A stretch of DNA of 64,000 nt from Photobacterium carnosum. Lineage in GTDB: Bacteria; Pseudomonadota; Gammaproteobacteria; Enterobacterales; Vibrionaceae. The stretch is taken from NCBI RefSeq assembly GCF_002849605.1, contig NZ_NPIB01000001.1, forward strand, positions 124,001 to 188,000. The letters are read 5' to 3'. The notes beneath the pieces were generated by a model. It did not search any database. It saw only the letters and a list, made by a program, of their open reading frames with translations, and was not told the origin of the DNA. The stretch's first letter is position 1. Every line of letters begins with the position of its first letter. Below, in pieces: positions 62,104 to 64,000 of this stretch. The position numbers and the translations under genes were made by a program.

Positions 62104-62228
62104 TTTCAGCTTCCCTTACATAATTATGAATAGGATAAAAGGTTAATGGCAGATACGCATTAAATTTATGTCCTAAATGAACAAAAATCGTAGTGGTTGG
62201 AGGTGTTACGCTAAATTTTGGTCAAAAA

Positions 62229-62252
62229 AAGTGCCACGCATTTGCGTGGCAC
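62229..62252 (-). terminator. terminator of fadE
   Basis: Stem GTGCCACGCA/TGCGTGGCAC with a 2-base spacer and a run of T on the minus strand, about 65 bases past the fadE stop. Confidence 0.85.
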
Positions 62253-62317
62253 ACGGGAGAATCCAGGTTTATATATCAAAGACTAAGTACCCTAAGCTGC
62301 CTTCCCTGGTAGCAAAC

Positions 62318-64000
62318 TTAGTTATTAAAATGGCTAGCACAGAAATGATCGACTTGAATCGCTTTCTGCCTTAGTTGCTCAGCATTCTCTATTTTTTTTA
62401 CCTCCTCTTCTGTGACCACTCCCGCATCCAACGCTAACTGTAACTTCTTATTGAATAAAGCTTTGCGTGGGATCTCACCATTGCGTGTTGCTTGCATTAA
62501 TTTGCGTTCTAAAGGTTTGATCTCATGCACGGCAATAAATGCGCGTTCCATAATTGCTACGGGATCATCCTCTCTATCGCCGACATAACATAAATGTGTT
62601 AATCGATCGCGATGTACACTCGGTGTCATTAATAATGCTGCAATACTGATACTAATTTCATCTTTAGGCGCCGAATAATGTATACCCAAAGGGAATGTTA
62701 ATAATCGTAATGTGCGTCCAACCCCTTTACGAGGAAAATTCGTAAACACTTCATCAAATGCGACGCCACATTGATGCAAACAATGCTGTAATGCATAATC
62801 AACTAGCGGTAGATCTTGCGGCTGACGACCTTGGTCTTCAAATCGTTTCAATGTTGCTGATGCTAAATATAAATAACTAAGCACATCACCTAAGCGAGCA
62901 GATAATAACTCTCGACGTTTTAATTCACCGCCTAAGCTCAACATTGATATATCCGCACAAACGGCAAGCGCTTTTGACATACGGCTTAAATGGCGATAGT
63001 AATGACGTATTTCTCCACGAATAGGAGCACGATTAAAACAACTGCCACTCACCGCGTTTAACAACGACTTGGTTACATTACGGGTCGCAAAACCAATATG
63101 CTGCATCAACAAGCTATCAAAATCGTTCAGACCTTGATCTGAATCTGGGTTAGCTGCTGCTGCCATTTCATCAAGTACATAAGGATGACACCGTGTTGCG
63201 CCTTGACCAAAGATCATTAAATTACGGGTGATTATATTTGCTCCCTCAACGGTTATTGCTACTGGAATACCAAAATAATGATGACCCAAATAATTCATTG
63301 GCCCCAATTGAATAGCCCGTCCAGCATGTACATCCATCGCATCATTTAAAACGGTTCGAGACATCTCTGTCATATGGTATTTAGCAATGGCTGTCACAAT
63401 GCCTGGTGTTTGCCCCATATCTAATGCCGTTGTTGTCAATGTTCGAGCCGCTTCTAGCATATAAGTAAAGCCACCAATACGACCTAATGCTTGTGCTACC
63501 CCTTCAAAATCACCAATCGGCATACCAAACTGTTTACGTACAACAGCATAGGCTCCCGTTGTTTTGGCAGCTAAGTGCCCAACAGCCGTTCCTAAAGCAG
63601 GCAATGATATACCTCGTCCTGCAGATAAACACTCCACCAGCATTCGCCAGCCTTTTCCTGCATAATCTTGGCCGCCAATGATCCAGTCTAATGGAATAAA
63701 CACATTATGACCGCGCGTAGGACCGTTCATAAATGCCATATTAAGTGGATCATGCCGCTCACCAATATCAACGCCAGCATGATCAGCCGGAATCAACGCA
63801 CAAGTAATACCTAAATCGACTTTATCGCCAAGTAAACCTTGGGGATCTTTCATTTTAAATGCCAACCCAAGCACCGTCGCAACAGGCGCTAGCGTAATAT
63901 AACGCTTATTCCATGTGAGGTTTAAGCCGAGAACTTGCTCACCATCATATTCCCCATAACAAACTATTCCCTCATCAGGAATGCTGCCAGCGTCAGATCC
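62318..64000 (-). CDS. fadE: FadE, acyl-CoA dehydrogenase (partial, C-terminal 560 residues)
   Basis: First enzyme of fatty-acid beta-oxidation. The frame is open from the right edge (reading GSDAGSIPDEGIVCYGEYDG) to the stop at 62318; the full protein is about 810 residues, so the N-terminal third is outside. LTWNKRYITLAPVATVLGLA, NGPTRGHNVFIPLDWIIGG, VECLSAGRGISLP, AITVEGANIITRNLMIFGQGA and LGDVLSYLYLASATLKRF match E. coli FadE, including its extended C-terminal domain. The position of any FadR site is not visible here. Confidence 0.95.
   Translation of the reverse strand, partial: GSDAGSIPDEGIVCYGEYDGEQVLGLNLTWNKRYITLAPVATVLGLAFKMKDPQGLLGDKVDLGITCALIPADHAGVDIGERHDPLNMAFMNGPTRGHNVFIPLDWIIGGQDYAGKGWRMLVECLSAGRGISLPALGTAVGHLAAKTTGAYAVVRKQFGMPIGDFEGVAQALGRIGGFTYMLEAARTLTTTALDMGQTPGIVTAIAKYHMTEMSRTVLNDAMDVHAGRAIQLGPMNYLGHHYFGIPVAITVEGANIITRNLMIFGQGATRCHPYVLDEMAAAANPDSDQGLNDFDSLLMQHIGFATRNVTKSLLNAVSGSCFNRAPIRGEIRHYYRHLSRMSKALAVCADISMLSLGGELKRRELLSARLGDVLSYLYLASATLKRFEDQGRQPQDLPLVDYALQHCLHQCGVAFDEVFTNFPRKGVGRTLRLLTFPLGIHYSAPKDEISISIAALLMTPSVHRDRLTHLCYVGDREDDPVAIMERAFIAVHEIKPLERKLMQATRNGEIPRKALFNKKLQLALDAGVVTEEEVKKIENAEQLRQKAIQVDHFCASHFNN

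Noticed and set aside
1-64000. search for tRNA, rRNA, CRISPR, prophage, insertion sequences or defence islands
   Set aside because: No cloverleaf-like sequences, regularly spaced repeats, transposase or integrase frames, or recognisable defence genes were found by reading.

Overview
The window reads as a chromosomal segment of a marine gammaproteobacterium of the Vibrionaceae, most likely Photobacterium. The genus is inferred from remembered protein similarity and could not be searched. Supporting signs are an AT-rich base composition, a complete smtA-mukFEB cluster, a FabV-type enoyl reductase, a torECA trimethylamine-N-oxide (TMAO) respiration operon, a PilZ gene next to mfd, a two-adaptor RND pump, and enterobacterial/vibrio gene orders such as hinT-ycfL-lpoB-thiK-ycfP-ndh and pabB-nudL-sdaC-sdaA. 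I see no rRNA, tRNA, insertion sequence, phage or CRISPR. Nearly everything is conserved core genome.

Layout. 1-2.9 kb: torE-torC-torA on the minus strand (torA cut by the left edge). 3.1-10.4 kb: smtA-mukF-mukE-mukB (minus) with elyC divergent. 11.6-18.6 kb: a stand-alone RRM protein, then the envelope operon comEC-msbA-lpxK-ycaR-kdsB (minus) and a divergent DUF2062 gene. 18.9-21.4 kb: HdeD-like, a small unknown secreted protein, DedA and a small outer-membrane beta-barrel protein with an elaborate upstream region. 22-25.1 kb: lolC-lolD-lolE. 25.4-31 kb: PilZ protein, mfd, GNAT, yecH and an FKBP isomerase. 31-35.8 kb: hinT, ycfL, lpoB, thiK, ycfP and ndh (minus; no nagZ). 36-39.4 kb: a chemoreceptor and pyrC with a likely PurR box. 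39.5-44.7 kb: a tripartite RND pump without its own outer-membrane channel. 44.9-51.6 kb: fumarase, pabB, nudL, serine transporter and L-serine deaminase with a structured leader. 52-55.3 kb: AraC-type regulator, acetate transporter and iron alcohol dehydrogenase. 55.8-60.3 kb: grxA, ybjL and a PhoP/PhoQ-like pair. 60.3-64 kb: PACE transporter, fabV and fadE (cut by the right edge).

Functional themes are envelope construction (LPS export, lipoprotein sorting, peptidoglycan activation, DedA), chromosome organisation (MukBEF), anaerobic and aerobic respiration (TorECA, Ndh, fumarase), and C2/C3 catabolism (serine deaminase, acetate transport, alcohol dehydrogenase). I found no clear new multi-gene system. 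The best leads are small: the sdaA leader (folded RNA plus an 18-codon overlapping ORF), a PhoQ-like kinase whose H-box proline is replaced by arginine, an AraC regulator with a Cys/His-rich tail, and operator-like palindromes and tandem repeats upstream of the outer-membrane protein gene.
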